Below are positions 35,602-48,035 of a stretch of DNA of 64,000 nucleotides, one piece after another; within the stretch, counting starts at the first letter, position 1; every line of letters starts with the position of its first letter. Where the stretch lies: positions 8,623,294 through 8,687,293 of the forward strand of contig AP025067.1 in NCBI GenBank assembly GCA_036186865.1, given 5' to 3'. Source of the DNA: Eustoma russellianum. Lineage: Eukaryota; Streptophyta; Magnoliopsida; Gentianales; Gentianaceae. Position numbers and translations under genes: made by a program. The notes under the pieces are model-generated. The model was not told where the DNA came from. It did no database searches and saw only the letters and a list, made by a program, of their open reading frames with translations.

Positions 35602-38600
35602 TGTTGTACCCCGACAACCGTGTACTTGAAAACTATGAATAAGTGACGGAATGGAAGCGATAATTTCTATAAAGCGCGTGTTACTTAACCCTCTCTACTC
35701 AAATACTTTTGAGATGATACTGAATAATTAAATAAAGGGACTTCTAGAAAGTGACACATGAAATATGTATAGTTATAGGAACTATACACACTAAAATATA
35801 TGTACATGCGTGTATAAAGGTGTGAAACATATATGTATGCGTGTGCATACAAAGATACATACATATATATATATATTTAAGATATACACGCATGGACACA
35901 TATATATATTATGTATATACGTATATATACGCGTGTACATAAAGAAGTATATGTATACTATTACCTAATGTACATATAGGCGTGGTCACATATGTATACA
36001 TGAACATTTGTACATGTTTAAGAGACTTGCACATTGTACATCATATTATATATACATACATATGCTAATCTTGGAATACAATAAAATAAATAAAACAACA
36101 TAACACATGAATTAAAGAAAAATACAAGAAAAATCAAAATTGCCCAAGAACACCTCCCATATTCGGTCAAGACCCTCTCAAGGGATCTAGAACACACCAC
36201 AAATAACCAACATATGTCTTAAATAACTAAATAATAGTTAAGATTAAAATAAACAAAAGCATGCAAGAAAGAAGTAATAAAAAATGAAAGCATGCAAGAC
36301 AAAGTCTTACATACTACAAACCCCACACCCTCTTTTCCCAACTTTTCACAAGACTTGTTCCCCTCCCTTTTTGACCATACACCACCGAAAATTCCCCTCC
36401 CCTAACTCCCCAACATGTTTTATTCTAACACTCCACCTTCTTGTCTTCTTGCATTCCCTCAAACAAACTCAAGACAAACATCTTAAGCAAACCCTCCTCT
36501 CCCATACTCCTAAACTTTCGGCCACTCTATCTTGAAGGCTAGAAGATCTCCTTCAAGTTCCATCTTCAAGCCAAGAAGTGTATAGGTAAGTTCCTTCTAA
36601 GTCCATTAAGTAACTTCTTCATGACAAGATAATGAAGCTCATATTAGAGCCCCTTTTTCTTTTGGAAACCGTGACCCCCAAGAGGTCACTAGGTGAAGAT
36701 TTTCAAAACTACCAAGAGGGATTAGCTTCTTTGTGGGGAGAATTCATCTCAACCTCCATTCAAGATTCAAGTTGGTAAGAAAACCTAAACTCAAAATAAC
36801 CTCATTTTCATCATGGAAATGACAACTAACATTCTCCTCTTCTTCATCATCCCAACCGTGTGCTCAAGGGTGTAGGAGGAGAAGGATTCCAACTCAACTC
36901 ACTCCATAACCAAGCAAAGACAAGAGCTTTAGCTTGAAGAGGCACGTATACAATGATCTCTCATGATTTACTTAAAGAGTTAGTGACTTGAATGGCTAGA
37001 GGTTCTTAAGATTTAATCTTTAGTTGAATATCATAAGTTTGAGATTATATGTCATAGATTGCTTAAGAACAATGCATTGCATGTGGCTTATTCTCTCAAA
37101 GATGGAATCTTTTATTTTATGCATCAAGATTCAAGGCTGTTTTTAAGATGATTTATGATGCCACTAAGTGAGTCTAGGCAAGAATGACTCTTGTTGAAAC
37201 TTAGAAGATCCATGGAAAAGTATGCATGTGTAGGATAAGGGCTTTACGAAATGGTTGCTAAGGTAAGCTTAAGATGAATCTTGAACATGATTTCATGCTT
37301 GATTATGTGCTGAAAAATGTGATGGAAGCATCCCCTAAGTTTCGGACTAAAGAAAAGAAAAAGAGGTGAGTATTGTCTCAAAGATGAACACTTATTTTGG
37401 TGCATAAATGACACTTGCCTTATTACTATCTACAAACTGTTTAGTATGATGAAATGATGACTTTATTGTAAGCATGCAACCTGGACATTTATGTTACAAT
37501 GGAGGGTAAGTGGTAATCAATCATATATTTCATAAGGACAAGATGAATGATGAACCCTTGGCTTGAATAGAAGAACAAATGGCAAACCCCTGGAACTGGA
37601 CTGAATGGGATGGTATCTTCAACGGCCTAAGAACGGACCTTACAGACCTTCAATGAAGCTAATTTTTGGTACCAAGTTAGACTTATGAGTGTAGCACAAG
37701 TGAGAGTTAGAATTTTGTTAAAATAAGTTACAGATTATTTTTAATAAAATATTTAGTAGAACTGCTCCAGTTGGAAATTCTGGAGCTGGGCAGAATGCAG
37801 CACTAATTTCAACGGCTTAAAACCGGACCTTTTAGACCTTCAATAAATCTGGGTTTTGGCACAGAGCTAGCCCCATGTGTATAGAAGAGCTGAGAGTTGG
37901 AATTTTTGTAAAATAAGTTATGGTTAATGTTTAATAAAATAATTGGTGAGACTGCTCAGGCTGTAAATTCTGGAACATGACAGAATGAAGTAGCATCTTG
38001 AATGGATTGAAAAGAGATCTTGTAGATGTTAAATAAAGCTGATTTTCGGTGTGGGAATAGCCTTGTGTGTATAGAAAATGTGCAAGTTGGAATTTTGGTA
38101 AAAGGAGTTGTGGAATATTTTTAATAAAATATCTGGTAAAGCTGCTCAGACTGAAAATCCTGGAACTGAGCAGAACTGCATCTCTTTTGATTCACTCGAA
38201 AAAGGACCTTGTAGTGGGTCAATAAAGCTGATTTTTGGCATGATAACGATACCAAGTGTGCAGTGAGTACTCCAGCTAGAATCATGGTAAAAAAAGTTGT
38301 GGATTAATTTTAATGATTTAATTAGTAACACTGCTCAATGGGAAGTACTGGAACAGAGCAGAAATTAAGTAACGAGTTAATGGACTCAAAAATGAATCTT
38401 AGGGACACGAAAATGGGCTAGTTTTCGGTAGAATGCTAGTGTTACATGTTTATGACATGTATGAGTTGGAATTTTGTTAAATAGGCTAAGGATTATTTTT
38501 AAGAAATTACGCGGTAAAACTGCTCCAGTAGAAAATTCTGGCGCTAAGCAGAATTGTCCACTGACTTCAACGAATTCAAAGAGGACCTTGTGGACCTTCA

Positions 38601-39347
38601 ATAAATATGATTTTTGGCACAAACCTAGCCCCATGAGGGTAGTAGAGATGCCAGCTGGAAGTTTGATAAAATAAGTTATGGATTATTTTTAATGAATTAT
38701 TTGGTGAAACTGCTTAACGAAGATTACTGGAGCCAACCTGAAATCGGTAACGACTTTCTAGCCTCAAAAAAGGGACTTAGAGACATGAAAATGGGCTAAA
38801 TTTCGGTAGGATACTTGTTCCATACATTGATGACTTGGGAAAGTTGGAATTTCTGAAAAACGAATCACGGATTCACCGCAATTGAATTTTTAGTAAAATC
38901 TGTCAGTTCAGATTCAGCACCTAACCCAGTTCGGAAAGTAAGTAAATAAGTCTCTTTACGATTATTAAAATAATCTGAAATTTTATGACACGTATCTAAG
39001 ATTCCACCAAACGTATTTGCGACAAAAGAATTATGGAAATAGACCTAATTGGTAAGCTCAACTGCCCTATGAATGTGAAACAAAAGTCTTGGAAATACTT
39101 AGCTTCCAAATTCATGTATGTTGATATGTCATAAGGAATGCATACAATTATTCATGTCATGGCTTGCATTTTATATCACGGCATGTATCATGCATGATCA
39201 CGAAACTAATTTTCATGGATTTTATGATGCGAGCAAGTTTTACGAGCGACTATCTTTTCGTTATGCATGAAAAAGTTTTACGGTCCCATGTTTTTAAAGA
39301 AAGCTTCATGATTCCTTTGCCGGCCAAGCATGCGACTAACCCGACTC

Positions 39348-39549
39348 CAAACCCGGGGTTAATTGGTCTGATGATATGATATGTTCTGGACCCGCTCAGA
39401 TCCGGGGTTAATTGATCTGATATCTGTTCTGGACCCGCTCAGATCCGGGGTTAATTGATCTGATATCTAATCTGGACCCGCTCAGATCCGGGGTTAATTG
39501 ATCTGATATCTGTTCTGGACCCGCTCAGATCCGGGGTTAATTGATCTGA
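39348..39549 (+). repeat. hairpin array in 3' LTR of C
   Basis: Matches 31916-32117. The first unit has lost pairing at one base (CAAACC), the others keep TCAGATC/GATCTGA. Confidence 0.8.
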
Positions 39550-39886
39550 CACTCTGTTTTTATGACACGTTATTGTACGGGACCAAAATGATGTTTTTAC
39601 AAGGCATGACATGACATCATGGATTGCATATTGCATAACTCACGATCATGAGGACATGTTGCATGTTACAGTTAATGTTTATAAGTTACTATTGATATAG
39701 CATTACCTAAAAACATGCTTAAGCCGAACGTCAAGCAAGCTCAGGATTTAAGATCAGGTATGAATTACAATTATTTGAGGTTTTTGGGGTAATACATTCA
39801 TGTTATGACTCTTTATGTATTTCATGGTCGTTTATTGTATTCTTGCTGGGTGATTTTTATCACTCACACTTTATTTTTCCCCCCAG

Positions 39887-39939
39887 ATAATGCCAAGATA
39901 AAATGGATCGAGGATGAGCCGAGGGTACCATATCCATAA
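39887..39939 (+). other. exon-like conserved short frame in 3' LTR of C
   Basis: NAKIKWIEDEPRVPYP then TAA after the same pyrimidine tract and CAG. Confidence 0.5.
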
Positions 39940-40259
39940 GCGAGGATATATGAAGAGGGCTAAGCTTAAGGACTTTTGTGCTGCCGAGATGGTTGTATTA
40001 TGACTATGTTTGGATTCTTTGGAAATTTGACTATGATGTTTTGTGAGACTACTACTTTGGGGACTTAGTTATTTCGTGTTTAATTTGAAAAGTTTTAATT
40101 CTGCCTAAATTTCACTACCATGTTGAATGTTAGCATGGGAATCCACGACGTATGTTATGGATTTTCGCATGTTACGCATGACGCTTTGTACTCTCCTTAG
40201 TGAAGTACGGCGGGTGCACCGTATCCGGACGAGGCCCGGGTGCGGGGCGCTACAGTCTA

Positions 40260-42132
40260 CAAATTGAAATGTTATGGGGCTAGTTTGTGGATGTATATAT
40301 TAATGCATGTGATGGTAGTGTATGTATGTTGTGGGTGGATGACCGAAAAAAAGAAAAAAAAAGATGCATTGGGAATGGTGTTGAGTGAGGGTTGAGGTGA
40401 GTTGGATAGTGGGTTGAGATAAAGTGAACCGACAGAGGTACGTGCATATATATACGTGTATATGCACATGTACGGACGTGAGAATATACACGTGTATATG
40501 TACACGGCTGAGATTGGACTTTTTTTTGGTATTATTAGCTATTCTTGAAATTAATTGGACTATTGTTTGGTTTATATTGAATTTGGCTATTTGGCAAATG
40601 TGACTAACTTTTGGACTTTGGAAAATAATTTTGGGAAAATTATTTGGTCGGATAATTTTGGTGAAAGAATAAGTGTAATTCAAAGGAGAAGAAATTTGTT
40701 GTGTGAAGGCGAAGTTGAAGAGATAAGTTAATAAACAAATAAGTAACTTATAGGTTCAAATTTTGGAGAATACAGAAGATAAATTAGACATGTAGAAGAA
40801 GAGACTTTTATGGTAACCTTCCTCACCTTCGAGCATTGAATAAGAAGGCTAAGTGACCGATAAGAGGTAAGTGGTCTATTTGTGCTTGTTATGTTTATCA
40901 TGCATCAGTGTGTTGTTTGATGTATATCTGTAATTGGATGTTCTCTATATGCGAGTTGTGTGTATATGTGAGATATGTATGTACATATGAACTGGGTGTA
41001 TGTATGGTTGTATGATTTCAATGCGTATTGCATATGTCTATGGATGTGTGGGTGCATACATACACGTATATATGCACATGTATGGGCGCGAGCATATGTA
41101 TGAGTATGGATGCACCATATTACGAGAGATTATGCATTTGTATTCATGGCACGTGCATTGCATGGCTGGTCATGTCTAGATGGACATGAATGTCGGAGTA
41201 TCATGTACTATGGATACAGGTCACATGCATCCAGATGATGTACCTTGGATATAAACCACGGGCATCCAGATGATGTACTGCGGATATAGACCGTTGGCAT
41301 CTAGATGGTGTACTGGGGATATAGGCCTCAGACACTCAGTTAGGTCCTGGGATCATGCATTGCACGGTAAAGATATGAGCATCGTGTGTGACACGACTAT
41401 TGTTGCGTGTGACACGTAGAGAAAGGCATGCATCATGAAGTTGGCATAATTATGTAGAGTGACTTACTTTCCACAGTTTATTTATTCCATTGGCATGTAT
41501 TGTTCTCTTCTTTGTTTTTGTGATTATTTGTTTGTTGTGTATGTCATATTTGAGAAGAGCATGCATCACGTCAATGTAGATTGAATGATGGATCTTGTTT
41601 GACTACTCTCGATGTGTCAGCTGTTAAAGATATTCGAGTGAATTTAATTGAGTACTAGAGAAATGCATGTGTATTTGTAAATGATATCTGTAATTGTCTC
41701 TGCATGTATGATTTCCATAATGGGTATAGATAGGTTGCTTACTGAGCCCGTTGATTTGGCTCACACCACCACTCACCAGTTTTTTCATGTGGGAGAAAGG
41801 GTATGCTTACATAGGAGTTAGTATACCGTGGAAGATCGAGACAATAGATTTTGAGACTAAGGATATTCAGAAAAGACTTTCGAGGGTTGGTTGAGACAAT
41901 TATTTCGATATTCAAGATTTATGTATTTTCGAGATTAGTGTTTACATACATTTGACTATGGTATTAATGATGACAATTATTTTATCGAGGATTGTAGTAA
42001 TAACTTCTGCTGACATCGATTTACGTTATTATGATGACGTGTAGCTGATTTGTACTGACGCCATGTATTCTCCTTAGCGAGATATGGCGGGTGAGTCGTT
42101 TCGAGTACTAGGGCTCAGGACGGGTCGCTACA
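40260..42132 (+). repeat. 3' LTR of element B, part 2
   Basis: Continues the B LTR after element C and ends GGACGGGTCGCTACA at 42132. It contains the second B hairpin array at about 41204-41332, where pairing is partly lost except in the last unit, and an acceptor-like site near 41777-41787 whose CAG is altered. Confidence 0.88.
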
Positions 42133-43495
42133 TTTTCAATGTTACCAATCACATGTGGCTTATCCTCCACTAATCAAAGTGCCAAACAAACTCCACCTAG
42201 GCTCCGAATGAGCGTAAATGGCGTGTAATCCACCTGCACCATGTGCTGAAATCTCTTTTGTAAAGTTTGTCAAATAATGATGCGTAATCTTCACACATAT
42301 AGTAAATTTCAACCAAGACTTAATTTGTTTTTCTATAATACTCTAATATGTCTTGGATGTGTAAAAAGTGTCTAGATACATGTTACATGCACACCAAATC
42401 CATCTCACGTATGTAGAGGTATAGAAAACCGAATTTTCGACTTTTGTCGATTGCGCGATTTTTCTAAGGATTAATCTCAAAATTCTTAGACATGTAATAT
42501 ATGTTATGTCACGCATAATATATATAAAATATAATGTATTTTCAGCTACAATAGCTGAGGTTAAAAACGTCCGATGTGGCAAAAATGTTTGAGTTTGAAT
42601 TTTCAACCAATCAAGCCAAATTGTTGGTGATTGATGTGTGTAAACATGGTATGACTTTGGGACTGATTTTGACATGTGGTGCACAAAATTTCTGAGTATT
42701 TGGAGTGCATATGGGCTGTCAATCTTTATATGGTAAGTACGTGACATGTCGATGATGGTTAGGTAGTCACCCAATGCGGCAATTTTCAGTTTATGGACTT
42801 GTGACATGTTGACATAATTATTATAACAATATGACTTGCAATCTATGATATGAGACCTGTATGTACTCACAAATATGATGTGTATATGGTGGTGTGATGT
42901 CGACGTATGTTTATGATGTGTCGGTGGAACGTCGGAATGTAAGTATATAGTTTGTCGAAAAAATATGTATAGATATTATTTTTCTTTTTTCCCATCTTTT
43001 CAGATCTCAGATTTCAGTACAAAAAATTTCTGAATCTTTGATTTCGAAGACTCTGCAAAACTGATGAGAGAGAAAAAGAAAAACCTACGAATTGATGCTC
43101 GAAACTAAAAAAATATGTATATATATATGCCATGTGTATAGGTGTGGAAAGAAAACTTTTCATTCCAAATTTGTTGTCAAGTAGTTGTTCCTAAAAATAT
43201 CTCCTTGAGTACTTCATTTAATGAACTAGTAAGTTCATCTCCTTAAGCACTTCACTTAATGAACTAGTTTAGTTCATTAATCATGGCGCCTGAAAAAAAT
43301 ATAAAGACAACAAATGTTTGCCATATGATGTAAGCTTTAACACTTCATGGCACGTTACTACGACAACAATATATATAAGCATGTAAAGCATATTTATCAC
43401 ATAAGCATGTCAAGTAAAATTTATTCATGCATTTTGTAAACACGTAACATTTAAATCATGCATTTTCAAATCACTCAAACTCCGGTTTCTCAACA
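42133..43495 (-). repeat. LTR of SIRE-like element #2, right part
   Basis: Parallels 5470-6106 of the copia #1 LTR, with extra sequence, and ends (minus strand start) TGTTGAGAAACC at 43495. It shares the AATGAACTA/TAGTTCATT palindrome near 43256-43280. The open frame at 42343-42870 is without recognised product. Confidence 0.8.
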
Positions 43496-43781
43496 AGCTC
43501 CCCCTTTTGATGATTTGCAAAATAACCTTTATCCATTATCTAAATGTGATCGCCCCCCTACAATTATGCATAAGTTGAAAATTTTGAATTTAATAATATC
43601 GTGCTATCTTGCTCCCCCTTAACTTTGTCTCTCTTCCCCTCCCCCCCCTCAAATCATGCTTTTCTCTCCTCTTTTTTTTTTTAAATCTTATCAAAGCATT
43701 AGTAAGAATGGAAAGAAATAGCATTTTATAACATATCAACAGAAATCATGCATTTCTAGTGCGTTCTTAAGGGTTATTGAT
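43496..43781 (-). other. purine tract and 3' internal sequence of element #2
   Basis: On the minus strand AAAAGGGGGAGCT abuts the LTR and is the plus-strand primer. The rest is C/T-rich on the plus strand, with several further G-tracts on the minus strand like those at 47870-48030 in element #3. No coding content. Confidence 0.7.
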
Positions 43782-44942
43782 TCAACCCTTTGCAAGAGTA
43801 CCTTTTGGTATCCAAACTTGGGTGACCTTTCTTGCTCTTATAAAAGGTGAGAAAAGAGTTGAAGAAGCAATATAATAAATGTCAGGGGCATTTCTATATG
43901 GCCTATGGCCGAAATCATCATGGTGTACATAATATGATTTTCGTTTTTGATATGCATTTCTGTTAGTGTGTATGGTGCGTGATCTAGATGCGTTGGTGTT
44001 GTATGAATGTTGCATATGCATCAAAGGTTTATTTTCGTATCTATATGGTACATGGTCATATTTTGTATGTGATGAAAAAGCAGGAGTGCAGTGAGATATA
44101 GGGGGTGGTGCACTAGACATCTTCTTAGGCTGTATAATTGTCTTAAATGCATGCGGTTTCTTAGATGAAGATAAAATAAAGTTTGTAGACTTATTTTGTA
44201 CTTTATTATCTTCAACGAACCCTAATATAGTTTTATCGTTTTCATGCTTCTGAGAAGAAATAAGAAGATTTAGCATGCAAGTACCCGTATCGAATTGTTT
44301 TACTATCTTTTCTAAATCTGCATTTCATGATCTCAAATTTGAAATCCCGCCTTTCATCTCATTATTCTCGGATGTCAATGATGAAATCTTAGATTTTAAT
44401 GCATTAATCATGCAAGATGACTCTTCTTTTGGATTGTTTAATTGAGACACAAGATTTGTGTTAGAAGATTCTAACAACTTCTTGTCTTCAATTAACCGTT
44501 TCTTTTCTTTTGCAAGAGTCTGTGAATTTATGCAACTCAAGATATTGACTAAATAAATCATTACAAGAGGTTTCGGATCAAAGTCGGAGTCAGAACATAC
44601 CTCGTTTGATGCCTTGGATGCAAAGCATATTTGTGCCATTTCTTCTTCGGTTTTATCAGTCTCAGAATCAGATGAGTCACTCCAAGTGGAGGCCTTGATA
44701 GCTCTTCTTGTATTCTTTTGCTTAGGTTCTAAGACGGGTGTATGTTTGGCCTGATCCTTGTCACGGTTTTTGTTTATCAGGTTGTCCTTGTTCGGGCAAT
44801 CATATGATAGGTGTCCAAGTTTTCCACATTCATAGCATTTTATATCTTTATCGTTATTCCTATTTTTAATTCTCTTAGTCGAAGTAGGCTTAGGTTTGTT
44901 TCTAAATGACTTTCTCATAATATTTCTTAATCCTTTAGCCAA
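43782..44942 (-). pseudogene. copia gag with CCHC knuckle (SIRE-like element #2)
   Basis: Two overlapping frames. 44942-44325 has basic MRKSFRNKPKPTSTK, the knuckle CYECGKLGHLSYDCP, an acidic Ser/Asp segment and a Lys/Glu-rich coiled-coil stretch. 44276-43782 ends in IPKGTLAKG. It matches gag of element #1 throughout. The N-terminal UBN2 core is missing because gypsy LTR J begins at 44981. Downstream, protease, integrase and RT are absent. Confidence 0.85.
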
Positions 44943-44980
44943 CGTGATTAGATCATCATTATCGAAATCTGTATCACTAT

Positions 44981-45707
44981 TGTTGTACCCCGACGAAAAG
45001 TCATATTGTACTTGAAGACTCGTATTAGTAAATTAATAAGTGGTATCCTTCAAGTGCCTTTCACTAAGTTTCCTTAGTGATTCTTTTATTTTAGGATGAT
45101 AAGCAAATGATATAATCAATTCAAGCGTGAGTTATGGACTATATGAAGTGGCCAATTCACTCCCAAAGGCTCAGGAAAATTCGGCCACAAGGCATAAAAA
45201 GGGGCCTTAAAGGGGGTTTTCCAAATTATAGGAGAGATTAATCTTAAGGGCCTTCTTAAAATAAGCCCAAAATAGAAATTAAGGAGTTGTAAGTAGTGGA
45301 CAATTTTTCCCCCCAACTATTACAAAATTTCGGCCCTTTAGCCATGAGGAATTAAGAATTTCCTAATCTTATTTTAAAACAAGAAAAGGGAAAATTATCA
45401 ATTAATTAGGGGACAATTATCTACATAACTCTTCATATAAGAAAAATTAAACATGGTAAAGGGTCACCCAAGCCTAAGAAAACCGCCCCCCATGGTTGAC
45501 CAAGAAGATTACCATGGTTACTTAATATTTACTACAAGGTTAAAGAAGTAACTATAGTTGGATAAAGTAACCTAGGTTAGCCATAAAGTAACTATAGTTG
45601 ACACAAAGTAACCTTGGTTGGGTAAAAGTGACCAAGGCTAATTAATTCTAGTTAGCCTAACTAAGCTATGGTAAACTCCTTTCCCCTTACCACAAACCCA
45701 CGGGGGG
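44981..45707 (+). repeat. truncated gypsy LTR J (5' 0.73 kb)
   Basis: Starts TGTTGTACCCCGACG inside the gag of element #2 and shows LTR-A/C-like content (AAAACCGCCCCCCATGG, repeated AAGTAAC words). It stops in a G-run at about 45707, where SIRE pol in plus orientation begins. No body, second LTR or matching target duplication is visible. Confidence 0.75.
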
Positions 45708-47818
45708 TTGCCTAGATTTATGTGGGCGGAAGCCGTAGACTGTGCATGCTACATAGTAAATCGATTATCCATTAGAAAGAAAATAAATAAGACGCCTTAT
45801 GAGATATTAAATGATCACATGCCTAAAATTGACTATTTTTGTGTGTTTGGATGCAAATGTGTTGTTTTAAATACAAAAGACAATTTAGATAAATTTGAAT
45901 CTAAATCAATTGAATGCATCTTTGTTGGATATTCTGTAAATTCAAAAGCATATAGATGTTATGATCCTCTCACTAGACAAATCATAGAATCTATTCATGT
46001 GAAGTTTAATGAATTTGGTGAGATTGATAAACATAAAGAATATGATGATTTTGAATTGAAACCCGTTTTGAATGATGATGATGGCACGTTTGATATGCAT
46101 GATATGCATGATACACTAGAAATGCATGATCAATTAGAAATGCATGAGAACATAGAAAATAATCAACCAAGATGGCATAGAGATCACCCACATGATCTCA
46201 TTATAGGCGATATCACTCACGGAGTGCGACCACGTAGAAGAATAACTTCGGATGAAATAAATCAATTTCATGCCATGATTTCCGAAATTGAACCCAAAAA
46301 TGTGCATGATGCTTTGAGTGATTCTTCTTGGATTGATGCTATGCATGACAAACTAAATAAATTTGTTAGAAATGACGTATGGGATTTAGTGCCACGACCA
46401 CAAGATAAGACCATAATAGGCACAAAGTGGGTGTTTAGAAATAAAATGAATGAAGAAGGAAAAGTTGTAAGAAATAAAGCTAGACTCGTAGCACAAGGCT
46501 ATAATCAAGAAGAAGGAATTGATTATGATGAAACATTCGCACCCGTAGCACGTTTCGAAGCTATACGACTTTTACTTGCCATTGCTTGCATGAAAGATTT
46601 TAAACTCTATCAAATGGACGTGAAAAGTGCATTCTTAAATGGATTCATACAAGAGGAGGTATACGTGAAATAACCATCCGGTTTTGAAGATTTGAAACAT
46701 CCCGATCACGTGTACAAACTAAAGAAGGCACTATACGGGCTAAAGCAAGCACCTAGAGCATGGTATGATCGTTTTGCTACTTTCCTTTTAGAAAATGATT
46801 TTAAAAGAGGTACTGTAGATAGTACATTATTTTTGAAACAAGATAAAGCGGATTTACTTAATATTCAAATTTACGTTGATGACATTATTTTCGGCTCTAC
46901 TTCTCGTAAACATGTTGAAGATTTTGAAAATTGCATGAAATCCGAATTTGAAATGTCTATGGTTGGCGAATTGAACTATTTTCTTGGCCTGCAAATTAAG
47001 CAAACGAGTAAAGGTATTCATATAAGCCAAGCTAAATATGTAAATGATATGATTAAAAAGTTCAATTTTGAGAATTTAAAATCATCCCCCACCCCTATGA
47101 GTGTTACTACAAAATTAGATAAAGATGAACATGGTAAGGATTTTGATAATGCCTTATATAGATCTATGATTGGTTCTTTGTTATATCTTACTGCTAGTAG
47201 GCCTGATATCATGTTCAGTGTATGTATGTGTGCACGTTTTCAAACTCAACCTAAGGTGTCTCACTTTAATGCGGTGAAAAGAATATTCCGATATATTAAG
47301 CACACACCCACCTTAGGCATTTGGTATGATAAAGATTGCGACTTTAATTTGCATGCCTACACTGACGTTGATTATGGTGGATGTAAGATAGATAGAAAAA
47401 GCACGAGTGGCACTTGCCAATTTATAGGAAACTCCCTCATTTCATGGTTTTCCAAAAAGCAAGCAAGCGTAGCTTTATCCACTACTGAAGCTGAGTACAT
47501 GGCACTTAGTCTTTGTTGCACACATTACTATGGATAAAACAACACTTTCGGACTTTGGAATTACCATAAATAAAATTCCTATATATTGTGATAGTATGAG
47601 TGCAATTAACCTATCTAAGAATCTTGTTATATTCTAAGGCCAAGCATACAGAAATACGTTATCATTTTCTTCGTGATCACGTAAATAATGGTGATATTGT
47701 CATAGATCACGTACGCACAGAGGCACAAGTAGCGGATATCTTCACTAAAGCCTTAAATCAAGCCACTTACAAAAATCTTCGTTCTAAATTAGGCATGATT
47801 TCTGCTGATTTGATTTGA
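45708..47818 (+). pseudogene. copia integrase end, reverse transcriptase and RNase H (element #3)
   Basis: FMWAEAVDCACYIVNRLS and FGCKCVV mark the end of integrase. RT follows with WVFRNKMNEEGKV, ARLVAQGYNQ, QMDVKSAFLNG, then a TAA at 46671 replacing Gln, LYGLKQAPRAWY, and the catalytic YVDD at 46872-46883. RNase H follows with SRPDIMFSV, DVDYGG, STSGTCQFIG and STTEAEYMAL, then a frameshift near 47510. The final part (KAKHTEIRYHFLRDHV, ADIFTKAL) is in 47600-47818. The least damaged pol of the family here: one stop and about two frameshifts. No envelope-like frame follows. Confidence 0.92.
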
Positions 47819-48022
47819 TTCTCTTTCCATATTTACAGGCATATTTTGATTGACTTTCCAAAATAAAGGGGGAGAGAATGCATGATTTAAGGGGGAGAGA
47901 GAAACTGATTGCATAAATCAAGAGGCGGTTTGAAATTCAAAATTCAAAATTTGAATTTATGCATGATTGAAGGGGGAGCGATAAGATTTAAATCATGAAT
48001 GTAGGTTATTTTGAAAATCATC

Positions 48023-48035
48023 AAAAGGGGGATAT
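48023..48035 (+). other. polypurine tract of element #3
   Basis: AAAAGGGGGATAT immediately before the LTR start TGTAGAGAAAAAG at 48036. Earlier purine tracts at 47870 and 47975 resemble it. Confidence 0.8.

Larger units (their letters stand above)
28170..40254 (+). mobile_element. Ty3/gypsy element C, non-autonomous, with 4.65-kb LTRs
   Basis: Two LTRs of exactly 4,653 bp (28170-32822 and 35602-40254) flank a 2,779-bp body, with a perfect 5-bp target duplication GTCTA (28165-28169 and 40255-40259). LTRs are near-identical by eye. The body has no long open frame but contains scrambled gag, RT and chromodomain remnants. LTRs longer than the body recall LARD-type elements. Inserted into the 3' LTR of B, it is the youngest layer of this nest. 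Confidence 0.94.
35602..40254 (+). repeat. 3' LTR of element C
   Basis: Same length and contents as the 5' LTR, shifted by 7,432 bases: the repeat of about 190 bp at roughly 37579-38902, hairpins at 39348-39549, short frame at 39887-39939 ending in TAA, terminal GGGGCGCTACA. Confidence 0.95.
22487..42132 (+). mobile_element. Ty3/gypsy element B, non-autonomous, 3' LTR split by element C
   Basis: 5' LTR 22487-25249, primer-binding site, 1.8-kb body without long open frames, purine tract, 3' LTR 27045-28169 plus 40260-42132. Flanks differ at one of five bases. A chromodomain-like remnant just before the 3' LTR shows descent from a chromovirus. The LTRs differ by several sizeable indels, so B is older than A and C. 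Confidence 0.88.
22199..44980 (-). mobile_element. SIRE-like copia element #2, pol-less, LTR split by element B
   Basis: LTR parts at 22199-22486 and 42133-43495, then on the right a purine tract (minus), about 270 bases of 3' internal sequence, and gag at 43782-44942, cut by a gypsy LTR (J) at 44981. Reading on the minus strand this is gag, then 3' end, then 3' LTR. The whole protease-integrase-RT region is missing. Element D abuts the LTR at 22198, and the R/U5 side of the LTR expected there is absent. Confidence 0.78.

Noticed and set aside
42343..42870. 175-residue minus-strand frame
   Set aside because: Lies wholly within the LTR of SIRE-like element #2, has no recognisable domain, and is not conserved as a frame in the other SIRE LTRs.
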